64,000 nucleotides of DNA from the NCBI RefSeq assembly GCF_024198255.1, contig NZ_JAJVKW010000012.1:186001-250000 (forward strand), given 5' to 3'. The translations under genes were made by a program, and so were the position numbers. Positions within the stretch are counted from its first letter, which is position 1, and each line of letters begins with the position of its first letter. Origin of the DNA: Myxococcus guangdongensis (lineage in GTDB: Bacteria > Myxococcota > Myxococcia > Myxococcales > Myxococcaceae). Shown here piece by piece: positions 35,018 to 43,240 of the stretch. The notes under the pieces are model-generated. The model was given only the letters and a program-made list of their open reading frames with translations. It was not told where the DNA came from and did not search any database.

Positions 35018-35548
35018 ATGGCGGCACGGAGGCGGTACACCCCCTGGTCTGCCACGAACGGGCTGCTGTTCGGAGTGGCCGCGGGCGTGGTGCTGGCGCT
35101 CGCGGAAGTGGTGATGGCCCTGGCCTCGGGTGACAGCCCGTGGCGGCCGGTGCGCATGTCCGCGAGCGTGGTGTTGGGGCCTCGGGCTTTCGGCGAGGAC
35201 TACCCGCTGGGGACGTTGGTGATGCTGGGCGTGGGGATGCACCTGGCGCTGGCCGCCATCGTCGGGGTGTTCTACTCGTTCCTGGACGCGATGCTGCCGC
35301 CGGATGGACGCGGGCGTTGGGAGTTCCAGGCCGCGGTGGGGATGCTGTTCGGCATCGGTGTGTGGCTGGTGGACTTCCAGTTCGTCGCGCGCGGCTACTA
35401 CCCGTGGTTCCTCGACGTGCCGCAGTTCGCCCAAATCGTGTTGCACGCCGTCTTCCTGGGGCTGCCGTTGGCGATGCTCTTCACGGCGGCGGAGCGGCGT
35501 CGCGCGTTGATGGACATCGCGGAGAGCACACCGTCGTCAGCGCCGTGA
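35018..35548 (+). CDS. four-helix membrane protein of unknown function
   Basis: 176 residues from the ATG at 35018 (AAGGAGAAGCCAA upstream). Four hydrophobic segments at about residues 13-36, 65-85, 105-122 and 138-157, with basic ends (MAARRRY and AERRRAL). I do not recognise the family; such proteins are often annotated only as conserved membrane proteins. A hairpin about 50 bases after the stop probably ends its transcript. Confidence 0.75.
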   Translation: MAARRRYTPWSATNGLLFGVAAGVVLALAEVVMALASGDSPWRPVRMSASVVLGPRAFGEDYPLGTLVMLGVGMHLALAAIVGVFYSFLDAMLPPDGRGRWEFQAAVGMLFGIGVWLVDFQFVARGYYPWFLDVPQFAQIVLHAVFLGLPLAMLFTAAERRRALMDIAESTPSSAP

Positions 35549-35599
35549 GGCGGGGGCTCGCCGGAGCGCGTGGAGGCGTGCCACCAGAGGCGTGGGCGG

Positions 35600-35620
35600 G
35601 CGCGACGCGAGGCGTCGCGC
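35600..35620 (+). terminator. GC-rich hairpin after the membrane-protein gene
   Basis: Perfect 9-bp stem GCGCGACGC/GCGTCGCGC with a GAG loop, followed by GTGTTTG. The T-run is weak, so termination may be partial. Confidence 0.6.
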
Positions 35621-35635
35621 GTGTTTGAAAAAACG

Positions 35636-35667
35636 CTGAAGGTATGGTGAAAGTACCCGACCTTCAG
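35636..35667. promoter_or_regulatory. inverted-repeat operator candidate upstream of the XRE regulator
   Basis: CTGAAGGT (35636-35643) and ACCTTCAG (35660-35667) form a perfect 8-base inverted repeat with a 16-base spacer; the inner bases extend the symmetry with GGTA and TACC. It lies 65 bases before the XRE gene in a locally AT-richer patch, where autoregulation by the encoded protein would be expected. Confidence 0.5.
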
Positions 35668-35731
35668 GGTTATCCAGGAGCCCTCGTGGCACCTGGGTAG
35701 GGCCCCCCTTTCGTGGACGACTGACACAGGC

Positions 35732-36112
35732 ATGGACACAGAACTGGCGAGCATGCTGGGCGCGGCGGCGAGGGCCGCCCGGGTGCGGATGGGACTGACG
35801 CAGGCGGATGTGGCGGAGCGCATCGGCATGGCGTCGGAGGTGTATGGGCGCCTGGAGCGGGGCCACATGCTCCCCAGCGTGCAGAACCTGCGGCGACTGT
35901 GCGTGGTGCTCAACGTGCCGCCGCACCAGTTGCTGGGGTTGGGGGATGACCTGGCGGCGCCGCCTCCCGCGAAGGACAAGTCGGGCGCGAAGGCGCGCGA
36001 GGACGACACGCCGGAGATGCGGCGGCTGATGCGCAACCTGCGCAAGCTGTCCCCGGTGCAGCTGAAGCTGATGAACCTGGTCGCCTCGGCGATGCAGCAG
36101 AAGAAGAAGTGA
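35732..36112 (+). CDS. XRE family helix-turn-helix regulator
   Basis: 126 residues. The N-terminal 65 residues are a Cro/C1-type HTH: ARVRMGLTQADVAERIGMAS, then YGRLERGHMLPSVQNLRRLC. A flexible Ala/Pro/Lys linker follows, and the last 35 residues are helical (MRRLMRNLRKLSPVQLKLMN), probably for oligomerisation. No peptidase or sensor domain. Preceded by an inverted repeat that may be its own operator; followed by a symmetric terminator shared with the convergent kinase gene. Confidence 0.9.
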   Translation: MDTELASMLGAAARAARVRMGLTQADVAERIGMASEVYGRLERGHMLPSVQNLRRLCVVLNVPPHQLLGLGDDLAAPPPAKDKSGAKAREDDTPEMRRLMRNLRKLSPVQLKLMNLVASAMQQKKK

Positions 36113-36119
36113 CGCGTCG

Positions 36120-36141
36120 CGGCCCCGTGTGCACGGGGCCG
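36120..36141. terminator. bidirectional hairpin between convergent genes
   Basis: A perfect 22-bp palindrome, CGGCCCCGTGTGCACGGGGC extended by CG, lies 7 bases after the XRE stop and 12 bases before the kinase stop. Its symmetry and place fit a terminator for both genes, though no T-run follows. Confidence 0.6.
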
Positions 36142-36153
36142 TGGGTGACGGCG

Positions 36154-37773
36154 TCACGGGCGCCGGTCGCGGATCCGCTCGGGGCGGGGTGACTGGAGGG
36201 ATGCGCCCGGGTGCGCGGCGCTCTCGAGGGCCGTCTCCAGCGTGCAGCGCAGGGCGGCGAAGGTGCCCCCGAACAAGAACAACAGGCCCAGCCACGTGCC
36301 CGCCATCCAGAGCTTCCGCGCGCGGCTCCAGTGAGCGGGGTCCACCCGGCGCAGCCACGCGAGGGCGAGGGCCTCTTCCGTCGGAGTGATGCGCCTGGGG
36401 ACGGTGCGGGTTCCACGGGGTGGGGTGGAGGCGCGCGGGTGGGCGCGCCTCGCCTCGGAGGAGGGCCTCGGGTGCGAGTGGGTGCCCTCGGACGAGGTCC
36501 TCGCGCGACGACGCGCGGCCTCGCGTGGATCCACGGAGTGCTCATGTGCGTGGGCGTCCTCGGAGGGGGTCCTGGTGCGGGGGCGTCCACCCTCGCGCGG
36601 CTCCTCGTCGCGCTCATGTGAGCGGTCGCCCTCGGACGGGTGCCTCGTGGGGGGATGCGCATCCGAGCGTGGATCCACGGAGTGCTCGTGCGCATGGGCG
36701 CCCTCGGATCCACTGCTCACATGGGAGCCTCCCGACGAAGTCGCGTGCCGCAGGTGTCTTCGCGCCAGTCGCACGGGCCACGGACTCGCGGAGGCGTCGT
36801 CCGGTGGCACCTTCCTCCGATTCACCTCCGAGTCCGTGGGAGACGGAGTCCGTGGGAACAACGGCCGGTCCCACTCGGGCGTCGCCGCGCGCAAGGCCGC
36901 CTCGAGCGCCGCGTGCAGCGAGCCTCCCTCCTGGAACCGCTCCTCGGGCTTCTTGCGCAGCAGCCGCTGGGTGATGGCGTCCAGCTCGTTCGGGACGCGC
37001 TCGTTGAGCGAGGACGCGGGCGCGGGCATGCGCGTCTCGATGTGCTCGGAGAGGACCTCGCGCGGCAGCGTGAGCGAGAAGGCCGGCGCACCCGTGAGCA
37101 TCTCGTGCAGCGAGACGCCCAGGGCATACAGGTCATCCGTGGCGCGGAAGGCGTAGCGCGCGGCGCGCTGGGCGTGGTGCTCGCGGTGGAAGCGCAGGGC
37201 CTCCGGGCTCCGGTACTGGGGCGTGCCCGGAGGCAGCGGGCCCTCGGTGAGGGGCAGCGACTCCGCGTGGTTGGCGCTGCCGAAGTCCACCAGGACGGGC
37301 GACTCGTCCGAGGCGCGCACGAGGATGTTGGAGGGCTTGAGGTCTCGGTGGAAGACGTGGCGCGAGTGCAGCTCTCCGAGCGTCCACGCGAGCTGGGAGA
37401 ACAGCCGGGCCACGCGCCGCGCGGAGGGGGCCTCGCGCTTCACCCACGTGGCCAGCGTGGCGCCCTCCACGTAGTCGAGCACCACGTAGTGGTAGCCCGT
37501 CCGGACATCCGGCCAGCGCCCGTGCGCCCAGACGCGCACCACATGCGGATGCACGGCGTGCAGCAGACACGCGAGCTCGCGGACGGCGCGCGCGTCCGTG
37601 CGGTCCAGGTCCTCGCTGCCCGGTCCTCGCAGCGCGAACTTGAGCGCGTGGAGGCGCCCGCCCTGCTCCACCTGGAACACCGCGCCGAAGGCGCCCTGGC
37701 CCAGTCGGGCACGGACGCGCCACGGGCCCACCTTCATCCCGGGACGCAGCGCGAGGGGATGGCCCGTCATCAT
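36154..37773 (-). CDS. Ser/Thr protein kinase with repetitive linker and C-terminal membrane helix
   Basis: 539 residues. Complete eukaryote-like kinase domain (about 15-300): glycine loop GQGAFG (25-30), Lys45 (ALKFA), HRDLKPSN (142-149), DFGSA (163-167) and a TPQYRSPEA activation-loop end. It lacks Arg-rich PASTA repeats. Residues about 345-450 are low complexity, rich in Ser, Glu, His and Arg, with the repeated unit SE(G/D)AHAHEHSVDPR. One membrane helix near 483-503 (WMAGTWLGLLFLFGGTFAAL) leaves a short tail outside. The gene is divergent from the haem lipoprotein gene. Substrates unknown. Confidence 0.93.
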   Translation of the reverse strand: MMTGHPLALRPGMKVGPWRVRARLGQGAFGAVFQVEQGGRLHALKFALRGPGSEDLDRTDARAVRELACLLHAVHPHVVRVWAHGRWPDVRTGYHYVVLDYVEGATLATWVKREAPSARRVARLFSQLAWTLGELHSRHVFHRDLKPSNILVRASDESPVLVDFGSANHAESLPLTEGPLPPGTPQYRSPEALRFHREHHAQRAARYAFRATDDLYALGVSLHEMLTGAPAFSLTLPREVLSEHIETRMPAPASSLNERVPNELDAITQRLLRKKPEERFQEGGSLHAALEAALRAATPEWDRPLFPRTPSPTDSEVNRRKVPPDDASASPWPVRLARRHLRHATSSGGSHVSSGSEGAHAHEHSVDPRSDAHPPTRHPSEGDRSHERDEEPREGGRPRTRTPSEDAHAHEHSVDPREAARRRARTSSEGTHSHPRPSSEARRAHPRASTPPRGTRTVPRRITPTEEALALAWLRRVDPAHWSRARKLWMAGTWLGLLFLFGGTFAALRCTLETALESAAHPGASLQSPRPERIRDRRP

Positions 37774-38070
37774 GGGGTGCCTCGGGGGCTGTGGGCCATG
37801 AGGGTGATGGGGGACGCAACGGGCCGGTGTGCAAAGGGGGCAATCATCGGCATGACCCTGGGGTGGGGTTGGAACACTGGGTGACGACCTCCTGGGTAGC
37901 GAACCTAACAGGGAGGCACCACATTCAGTGATGGAACAGGTCGTGTCCTGTCACGCCGTGGATGAAACCCCCGGAAATCCCCGGGCTGTAACCCGTGGGC
38001 GCGTCCCGGCGTAGCGAGGAAGTCCCGCTCGGGCCGGCTCCGGTCCGCGCCTCTTCGCTCGAGGTCCCGC
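37774..38070. other. divergent promoter region between kinase and haem lipoprotein genes
   Basis: 297 bases carrying both promoters. I see short symmetric pieces (GGTCGTGTCCTGTCACGCC near 37940) but no confident promoter assignment and no gene. Confidence 0.4.
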
Positions 38071-38565
38071 GTGCGTCCCACCTCCCTGCCGTGCACCGTG
38101 CTCCTGGCGCTGGTCGCCTGTGGACCCTCGTCGTCCGTGGACGAGGGCCTGGGGGAGGTCGGCGGGCTGGACACGTCCGAGGCGGGCATCACCGCCTTCG
38201 TGCGGGAGGGGCGCTACCGGGAGTGGCTCGCGGAGCCGGCACCGCGTCGCTCGGTGCGCTCCCATGGCGACCGGGTGCGCGTGTTCTTCAACGACGTGCT
38301 GGCCCGCTCCATGGCGGAGGGGAACCGCGTCCACCCCGTGGGCAGCATCACCGTGAAGGAGCTGTTCGAATCGGATGGCCGTACGTCGCGAGGCCACGCC
38401 CTCGACGTGAAGGTGGCCGAGGGGACCGGCAAGGACACCTGGATCTTCTACGAGGGCTTCGGTCCGGACTACGACGACAACTACTACGGCCGGGGACACG
38501 ACACGTGCCACGGCTGCCACGCGGACCAGGGGACGGACTACGTGGCCACGCCCCTGCCTCGCTGA
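38071..38565 (+). CDS. single-haem c-type lipoprotein, cytochrome P460-like
   Basis: 164 residues from GTG. A lipoprotein signal ends in LVAC (Cys17). The only haem-attachment motif, CHGCH (146-150), lies just 14 residues before the C-terminus. Upstream are HGDRVRVFFNDVLARSMAEG, HPVGSITVKELF and DTWIFYEGFGPD, a layout like cytochrome P460 proteins, which carry the haem motif at the end of a beta-rich domain. Role: electron transfer or a redox enzyme at the cell envelope. Converges with, and almost touches (7 bases), the large haem-toroid gene, which also carries CxxCH. Confidence 0.8.
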   Translation: MRPTSLPCTVLLALVACGPSSSVDEGLGEVGGLDTSEAGITAFVREGRYREWLAEPAPRRSVRSHGDRVRVFFNDVLARSMAEGNRVHPVGSITVKELFESDGRTSRGHALDVKVAEGTGKDTWIFYEGFGPDYDDNYYGRGHDTCHGCHADQGTDYVATPLPR

Positions 38566-38572
38566 CCTCGGG

Positions 38573-41434
38573 CTACGGCCGGTTGAGGGTCACGAAGGGG
38601 AAGGTCTGGATGACGAAGTTCCCCGCGTGGTCCTCCAGCCACACCTCCACGGTGTGCGGGCCGTCCAGCAGCTCCCGCGTGTCCAGCTCCGCCGTCCAGA
38701 GGCCGTCCCCCCAGTCCGTCCCCGCGCGGATGCCCGAGCCGTCCCGCGTGAACGCGACGCTCCTCACGCCGCTCACGTCGTCCGTCACCCGGACCTCCAG
38801 CACCACGATGCCCGACACGGCCTCGTCCGGTCCCGGCGAGAGCAGCTGCGCGCGCGGGGGCATGTTGTCGTAGCGCACCGTGCGGGTGAGGGTGGTGCTC
38901 AGGCCCGTCTCGCTCGTCGCGACCATCGTGAAGACGTTGTCCCCGGGCACCAGGGGCAGCCGGGCCATGAAGACGCCGCCGCCGCGCGGCACCTCGTACG
39001 TGCCTCCGCCGGGCGTCACCTCCACCCGCGTGGCCGACTCCGAGTACACGGCCAGCTCGTAGTCCATCATGTCCCCGGGCTGCGGCCCCACGAGCCACCC
39101 GTCCGGCAGGCCCGCCACGAGCCACGGCGCCTCGGCGTCCACCCAGAAGGTGAGCACGTGCTCCGTCACGTGGCCCGCCGCGTCCGTCGCGCGAATCAAC
39201 ACCTCGTTGGCCCCGGGGTTGAGCGCCAGCTGGTGCGCCACCAGTCCTCCGCCCGCGGGCACCTCCGTCACGTGCACCCAGTTGGTCTCCACGCGCACGG
39301 GGGAGGCATCGTCCACCCACACGCGGACCTCCGTCAGCAGCGAGCCCACCATCGAGCCCTCCGCGGGGTACAGCACCGTGAGGGTGGGTGCCACCGCGTC
39401 CACGCGCACCGTGGCCTGCTGGCTCGCGCGTCCGCCGAACGTGTCCGTGGCCACCAGCTGGATGACGTTGAGGCCGTCGCGCAGCGGGAGCTCCGTCCAC
39501 ACGAAGCCGCCGCTGTCCTGGGGCACCACCGGGTACTCCTCGCCGTGGAGGATGAACGCGGCGGACTCGATGAGGGCCCCGGGCGCCAGCGCCGTCACGA
39601 AGCCGCACACGCCCAGGCTCGTCTCGCCCATGAAGTCGGGCAGGCCGCACAGCGTCACCGAGGGCAACGGGTCGGGCGATGGGAGGATCTCCACCGCGCG
39701 CGTCCCGGTGCTGCCCAGGCGGTCCAGCTCCCGCGGCTGGAGCGTCACGCCGGAGAACACCGCGCGCACCTCCGAGTCGCCCAACACGCCCCAGCTCCCA
39801 CGCGGACGCCACACCACCGAGTAGACGCCGTCCCCATCCGCGTCGTGGTCCGTCCCCACGGTGACGCCAGCCACCTGGAACGTCACCTGCCCCAGCCCTG
39901 GCCCTCGCGCACTCCAGCCATCGGCGCTCGTCACCCGGGCGGAGAGCGGGTTGTCCCGCCCCACGGTGAGCTGCGCCCCCGCGAGCACGGTGGTGATGGT
40001 CTCCACACCCTCGGTGGGCGGCGGAGGATTCGTGTACGCCGTGAGCAGCGTGGCGCCCGACACGCCGGGCCGGCTCATCGACGTGGCCGTCACCCGGACC
40101 TCCGAGGTGAGGGACGGAGCGAGCTCGATGGGCGTTCCCACCGAGAGCGTGAGGGACGTCCGCTCGCCAGGAGCGAGCGTCACGGTGGTGCGGTCCAGCG
40201 TCGCCGTCCAGCCCGGCAGTCCGCCCGAGGCCTCGAGCGCGAACGTGTCCGCGCGGAGCCCCAGGTTGAGGACCGTCAGCGTGTACGTGACGCGCTGGGG
40301 GTGGGGCAGGGCCTGGGCCACGGGCTTGCTCGCGGCGTCGTCCACGGTGACGCTGACGCCGTCACCCTTCTCGGGGAAGCAGGACAGCGCGAGCGTGGCG
40401 AAGGTGGTGGGGATGTCCGGATGGCGGGAGGTGCCCACGCCCCAGCCGCCGTCCTCGGCCTGCCGCGAGGTGAGCCACTCGAGCGCCCGGGCCACGCGCG
40501 GCTCCTGCTCCGGCGTGCGGCCCGCGAGGCACAGCGCGTACAGGGCGAAGCCGGTGGAGGTCTCGTCCGGAGTGTCTCCGTCGATGCTGCCCCAGCCCGG
40601 CGCGTCGTCGAGCGTGCGCGTGGCGAGCAGCCGCGTGGCCACGGACTCCAGCGCCACCGTGTTCTCACCCTGCTCACCGGGGCCCGCGGCCTTCAGTCCC
40701 ACGGCCGCCCAGGCCACCTGATACGTGTACCGCTGGGCGTCGTCGAACGGGCCCTCGGACAGGTCGTTCAGGTGCTCGCGCAGGTACGCGGCGGCGCGGC
40801 GGAGCGCGTCCTGGTACCTCGCGGCGCGAGCGGGGTCCGCGCGCACGCGGGCCTGGGCGAGCGCCGTCATCAGCCGCGCGGTGACGCCCATGGTGGAGGC
40901 GCCCACGGGCCTGAGGGGATAGTCCTCCACCCAGCGTCCGCTCATCTCCTGCGTGCTCACGGCCCAGTCGGCCGCGCGCGCGAGCGCCTCCGAGTGCCGG
41001 TTGCCCACCTTCGCGTCGTAGCCGGCGAGCCCGAAGGCCGCGTAGCTGGTGTACGCGTTGCGGTAGTGCATGCCCTCCAGCGACCACGAGCCGCTCGTGT
41101 CCTGGCCCACGAGCAGGTCGCGCGCGAGCCGCTCCATGTTCTCGCGGTTGGTGCGCCCGTTGGTGGTGACGGTGTCCAGGTCGAAGCCGTTGGCGCTGGC
41201 CTGGGTGAGGCCGAAGAGCGTGGCGCCGTGGCGGTGGCACGACGTGCAGCCCTGGTCCTTCGTCCACGTGACGGCGTCCGCGCTGACGAAGTCGAGCGCG
41301 CGCTGGGCCGCCTCCACGCGCTCGTTCGCGCGAGAGGTCGTGGCGGACAGCAGCGTGACGAGCACGAGCCCCAGCAGCGAGGGCGAGACGGAACGAAGCG
41401 AGAGCGCGCGGATGGACATCGGACGTGTACCCAT
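38573..41434 (-). CDS. secreted haem-c / cyclase-like toroid / Ig-module protein (paralogue 1)
   Basis: 953 residues. Signal peptide (to about ANE, residue 37), then one c-type haem motif CTSCH (63-67), then about 300 residues of alpha/alpha-barrel repeats: DTSGSW, AADWAVSTQEMSGRWV, ARALEWLTSRQAEDGGWGVG, DIPTTFATLALSC, the QW-like pattern of prenyltransferase/squalene cyclase folds. The last 550 residues are beta-rich Ig-like modules of 90-100 residues, each with a VDAVAPTLTVLYPAEG- or MPPRAQLLSPGPDE-type opening. It lacks the DxDD acid motif, so cyclase activity is not claimed. A close paralogue lies 1.8 kb away. The combination is unfamiliar to me. Confidence 0.85.
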   Translation of the reverse strand: MGTRPMSIRALSLRSVSPSLLGLVLVTLLSATTSRANERVEAAQRALDFVSADAVTWTKDQGCTSCHRHGATLFGLTQASANGFDLDTVTTNGRTNRENMERLARDLLVGQDTSGSWSLEGMHYRNAYTSYAAFGLAGYDAKVGNRHSEALARAADWAVSTQEMSGRWVEDYPLRPVGASTMGVTARLMTALAQARVRADPARAARYQDALRRAAAYLREHLNDLSEGPFDDAQRYTYQVAWAAVGLKAAGPGEQGENTVALESVATRLLATRTLDDAPGWGSIDGDTPDETSTGFALYALCLAGRTPEQEPRVARALEWLTSRQAEDGGWGVGTSRHPDIPTTFATLALSCFPEKGDGVSVTVDDAASKPVAQALPHPQRVTYTLTVLNLGLRADTFALEASGGLPGWTATLDRTTVTLAPGERTSLTLSVGTPIELAPSLTSEVRVTATSMSRPGVSGATLLTAYTNPPPPTEGVETITTVLAGAQLTVGRDNPLSARVTSADGWSARGPGLGQVTFQVAGVTVGTDHDADGDGVYSVVWRPRGSWGVLGDSEVRAVFSGVTLQPRELDRLGSTGTRAVEILPSPDPLPSVTLCGLPDFMGETSLGVCGFVTALAPGALIESAAFILHGEEYPVVPQDSGGFVWTELPLRDGLNVIQLVATDTFGGRASQQATVRVDAVAPTLTVLYPAEGSMVGSLLTEVRVWVDDASPVRVETNWVHVTEVPAGGGLVAHQLALNPGANEVLIRATDAAGHVTEHVLTFWVDAEAPWLVAGLPDGWLVGPQPGDMMDYELAVYSESATRVEVTPGGGTYEVPRGGGVFMARLPLVPGDNVFTMVATSETGLSTTLTRTVRYDNMPPRAQLLSPGPDEAVSGIVVLEVRVTDDVSGVRSVAFTRDGSGIRAGTDWGDGLWTAELDTRELLDGPHTVEVWLEDHAGNFVIQTFPFVTLNRP

Positions 41435-41975
41435 GGAGCCGGGCCCGCGCGCGGTTCACGCCCAGAGACTCAGCGCCCGGGATGAATCATGACCCGCACG
41501 CGCTCAATCACAAACAAAGGAGCGCGCACTTTCGAGCCTGCCTGGAGGGCTTGTGTAGAAGGTGTCATCAGACCCAGCACCGGGCCGCGAAAAGGTTGTC
41601 CGTGAGAGCGGCATACTGGGTGAGCGCGGGGGATTTGATTGGGAATCCACGAGTCGATTCCGCCTGTCCATGGAATCCCGAATGACAGTCATTGTGTAAC
41701 GTGCCCGAGCACCCAGTCGCTCAGCGGGCGAGGAGCCGGGCCCTGTGCTCTCGCGGCGCGCGAGCCGGGGCTCTCACAATGTCAGACTCCAGGGTGTGTC
41801 CGGACTCGCGAAGTCCCGATGCACCGCTCGCGGGGGTGGATGCATCGTGTCATCGCGGTTGGCTGCTGACGGTGCGCGCTGAAACATGCGAGGAAGGCCG
41901 CCTGTCTCGCGCCTCATCTCGCGGCCCATCCCGGTGCTCGTCGCTCGCGCGTGGGGACAGGAAGGAAGACCCTCG
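41435..41975. other. 541-base divergent intergenic region
   Basis: Between paralogue 1 (minus) and the ankyrin gene (plus). Composition is less GC-rich than genes, especially 41490-41700. An inverted repeat GATTCC (41656-41661) and GGAATC (41672-41677) might be an operator. No supported gene; the ankyrin frame is open from 41886 but its ribosome site is at 41958-41966. Confidence 0.45.
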
Positions 41976-43151
41976 ATGTCGCAAGCGCTGCTCGAAGCCA
42001 TCTCCCAGGACGATGTCGCCGCCGTGAAGGCTCGGGTCGCGACGGCGGATTGGAGTGTCCGCGACGGGTTCGGTCGTGCCCCGCTCGGCGTGGCGGCCTC
42101 GCGCGAGGGTGCCCAGGCGCGGGACATCCTGGCGGTCCTGCTGGACGCGGGCGCGGACGTGAACGCGGCGCAGGGCGCGGACAGTGACGAGGAGGAGGGC
42201 TGGACGGCGCTGCACCAGGTCTGTGTGCGCGGCACGTCGCCGGAGACGCTCGGGGCGGTGGAGGTGCTGCTCGCGCGTGGGGCGAAGGCGGATGGGGTGA
42301 GCGACAAGGCGTCGGTGACGCCGCTGGAGCTGGCGCTGCGCACGCACCACCTGGGCATCGCGGAGGCGCTGTTGAAGGCGGGGGCGAACCCGGACGCGGT
42401 GGGCACGTCCGGCCTGGCGCCGCTGCACCTGCTGGTGCAGCTGTACCGCGAGCGTGAGGGGGACCGGTACAAGAAGGGCGAGCGTGAGCACATGGCGGGG
42501 GCGGCGGTGAAGCTGCTGCTCGCGCACGGCGCGAAGGCGGGGACGAAGGACCGGAAGGGTGAGACGGCGCTGGCGAAGGCGCTGCTGTCCCGGCTGCCGG
42601 AGGACTTCGTCCTGGCGCTCGTCGCCGCGGGCTCGCCGTTGGATGAGTGGGTGGATCTGGGCACGCCGCCGGAGAAGGTGCTCGTCACGCCCGCGTCCAT
42701 GGCGGTGGGGTTGGGGCAGCCGCCCTCGGTCATCAAGGCGATGCTGGAGACGGGGCTCGACACCACGAAGCCCGTCGGGCCGGACCAGCAGAACCTGCTG
42801 CACTACGCGGCGATGAAGCGCTTCGCCGCGCTGGCGCTGGTGCTGGAGCACCGGCCCACGCAGGACGTCGACGCGCGCGACGAGTCGGGCTCGACGGCCC
42901 TGTTCCTCGCGTCGTGGAAGGGGCTCACCAACAGCGTGCAGGCGCTGCTCGCGCGCAAGGCCAACCCGGACATCCCGGATGTGGATGGGAACACGCCCCT
43001 GCACACGGCTGCGCGCAACGGCCTGCAGGAGGTGGTGGAGGTGCTGCTCGCCGCGGGCGCGAACAAGTCGCTGCGCAACCAGGCGGGAGAGACGGCGGCC
43101 GACCGCGCCCGGCAGAAGGGCCACGAGAAGCTGGCCGCGCTCCTGGGCTGA
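41976..43151 (+). CDS. ankyrin-repeat protein
   Basis: 391 residues from the ATG at 41976, with GGAAGGAAGA upstream. About eight to nine ankyrin units with the usual GxTPLHxA..xGhxxxVxxLLxxGA pattern: EEGWTALHQVCVRGT, SVTPLELALRTHHLGIAEALL, SGLAPLHLLVQLY, QQNLLHYAAMKRF, SGSTALFLASWKG, DGNTPLHTAARNGLQEVVEV. No signal peptide or other domain, so a cytoplasmic protein-binding scaffold. It lies between the two haem-toroid genes but on the opposite strand. Partner unknown. Confidence 0.92.
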   Translation: MSQALLEAISQDDVAAVKARVATADWSVRDGFGRAPLGVAASREGAQARDILAVLLDAGADVNAAQGADSDEEEGWTALHQVCVRGTSPETLGAVEVLLARGAKADGVSDKASVTPLELALRTHHLGIAEALLKAGANPDAVGTSGLAPLHLLVQLYREREGDRYKKGEREHMAGAAVKLLLAHGAKAGTKDRKGETALAKALLSRLPEDFVLALVAAGSPLDEWVDLGTPPEKVLVTPASMAVGLGQPPSVIKAMLETGLDTTKPVGPDQQNLLHYAAMKRFAALALVLEHRPTQDVDARDESGSTALFLASWKGLTNSVQALLARKANPDIPDVDGNTPLHTAARNGLQEVVEVLLAAGANKSLRNQAGETAADRARQKGHEKLAALLG

Positions 43152-43196
43152 GCGGTCCCGCGTGGGCCCACGGGGATGGGGCTCACATGAAGCAAC

Positions 43197-43225
43197 GGGG
43201 TGGCCTCCGACGAAGAGGCCACCCC
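43197..43225. terminator. hairpin between ankyrin gene and haem-toroid paralogue 2
   Basis: An 11-bp perfect stem, GGGGTGGCCTC/GAGGCCACCCC, with a 7-base loop, in the 89-base gap between two convergent stops. It probably serves both transcripts. Confidence 0.7.
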
Positions 43226-43240
43226 GGACCTACGGATGCA

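Noticed and set aside
35626..35650. Sigma-70-like promoter (TTGAAA ... TATGGT) before the XRE gene
   Set aside because: The two boxes are only about 12 bases apart, too short for a normal promoter.
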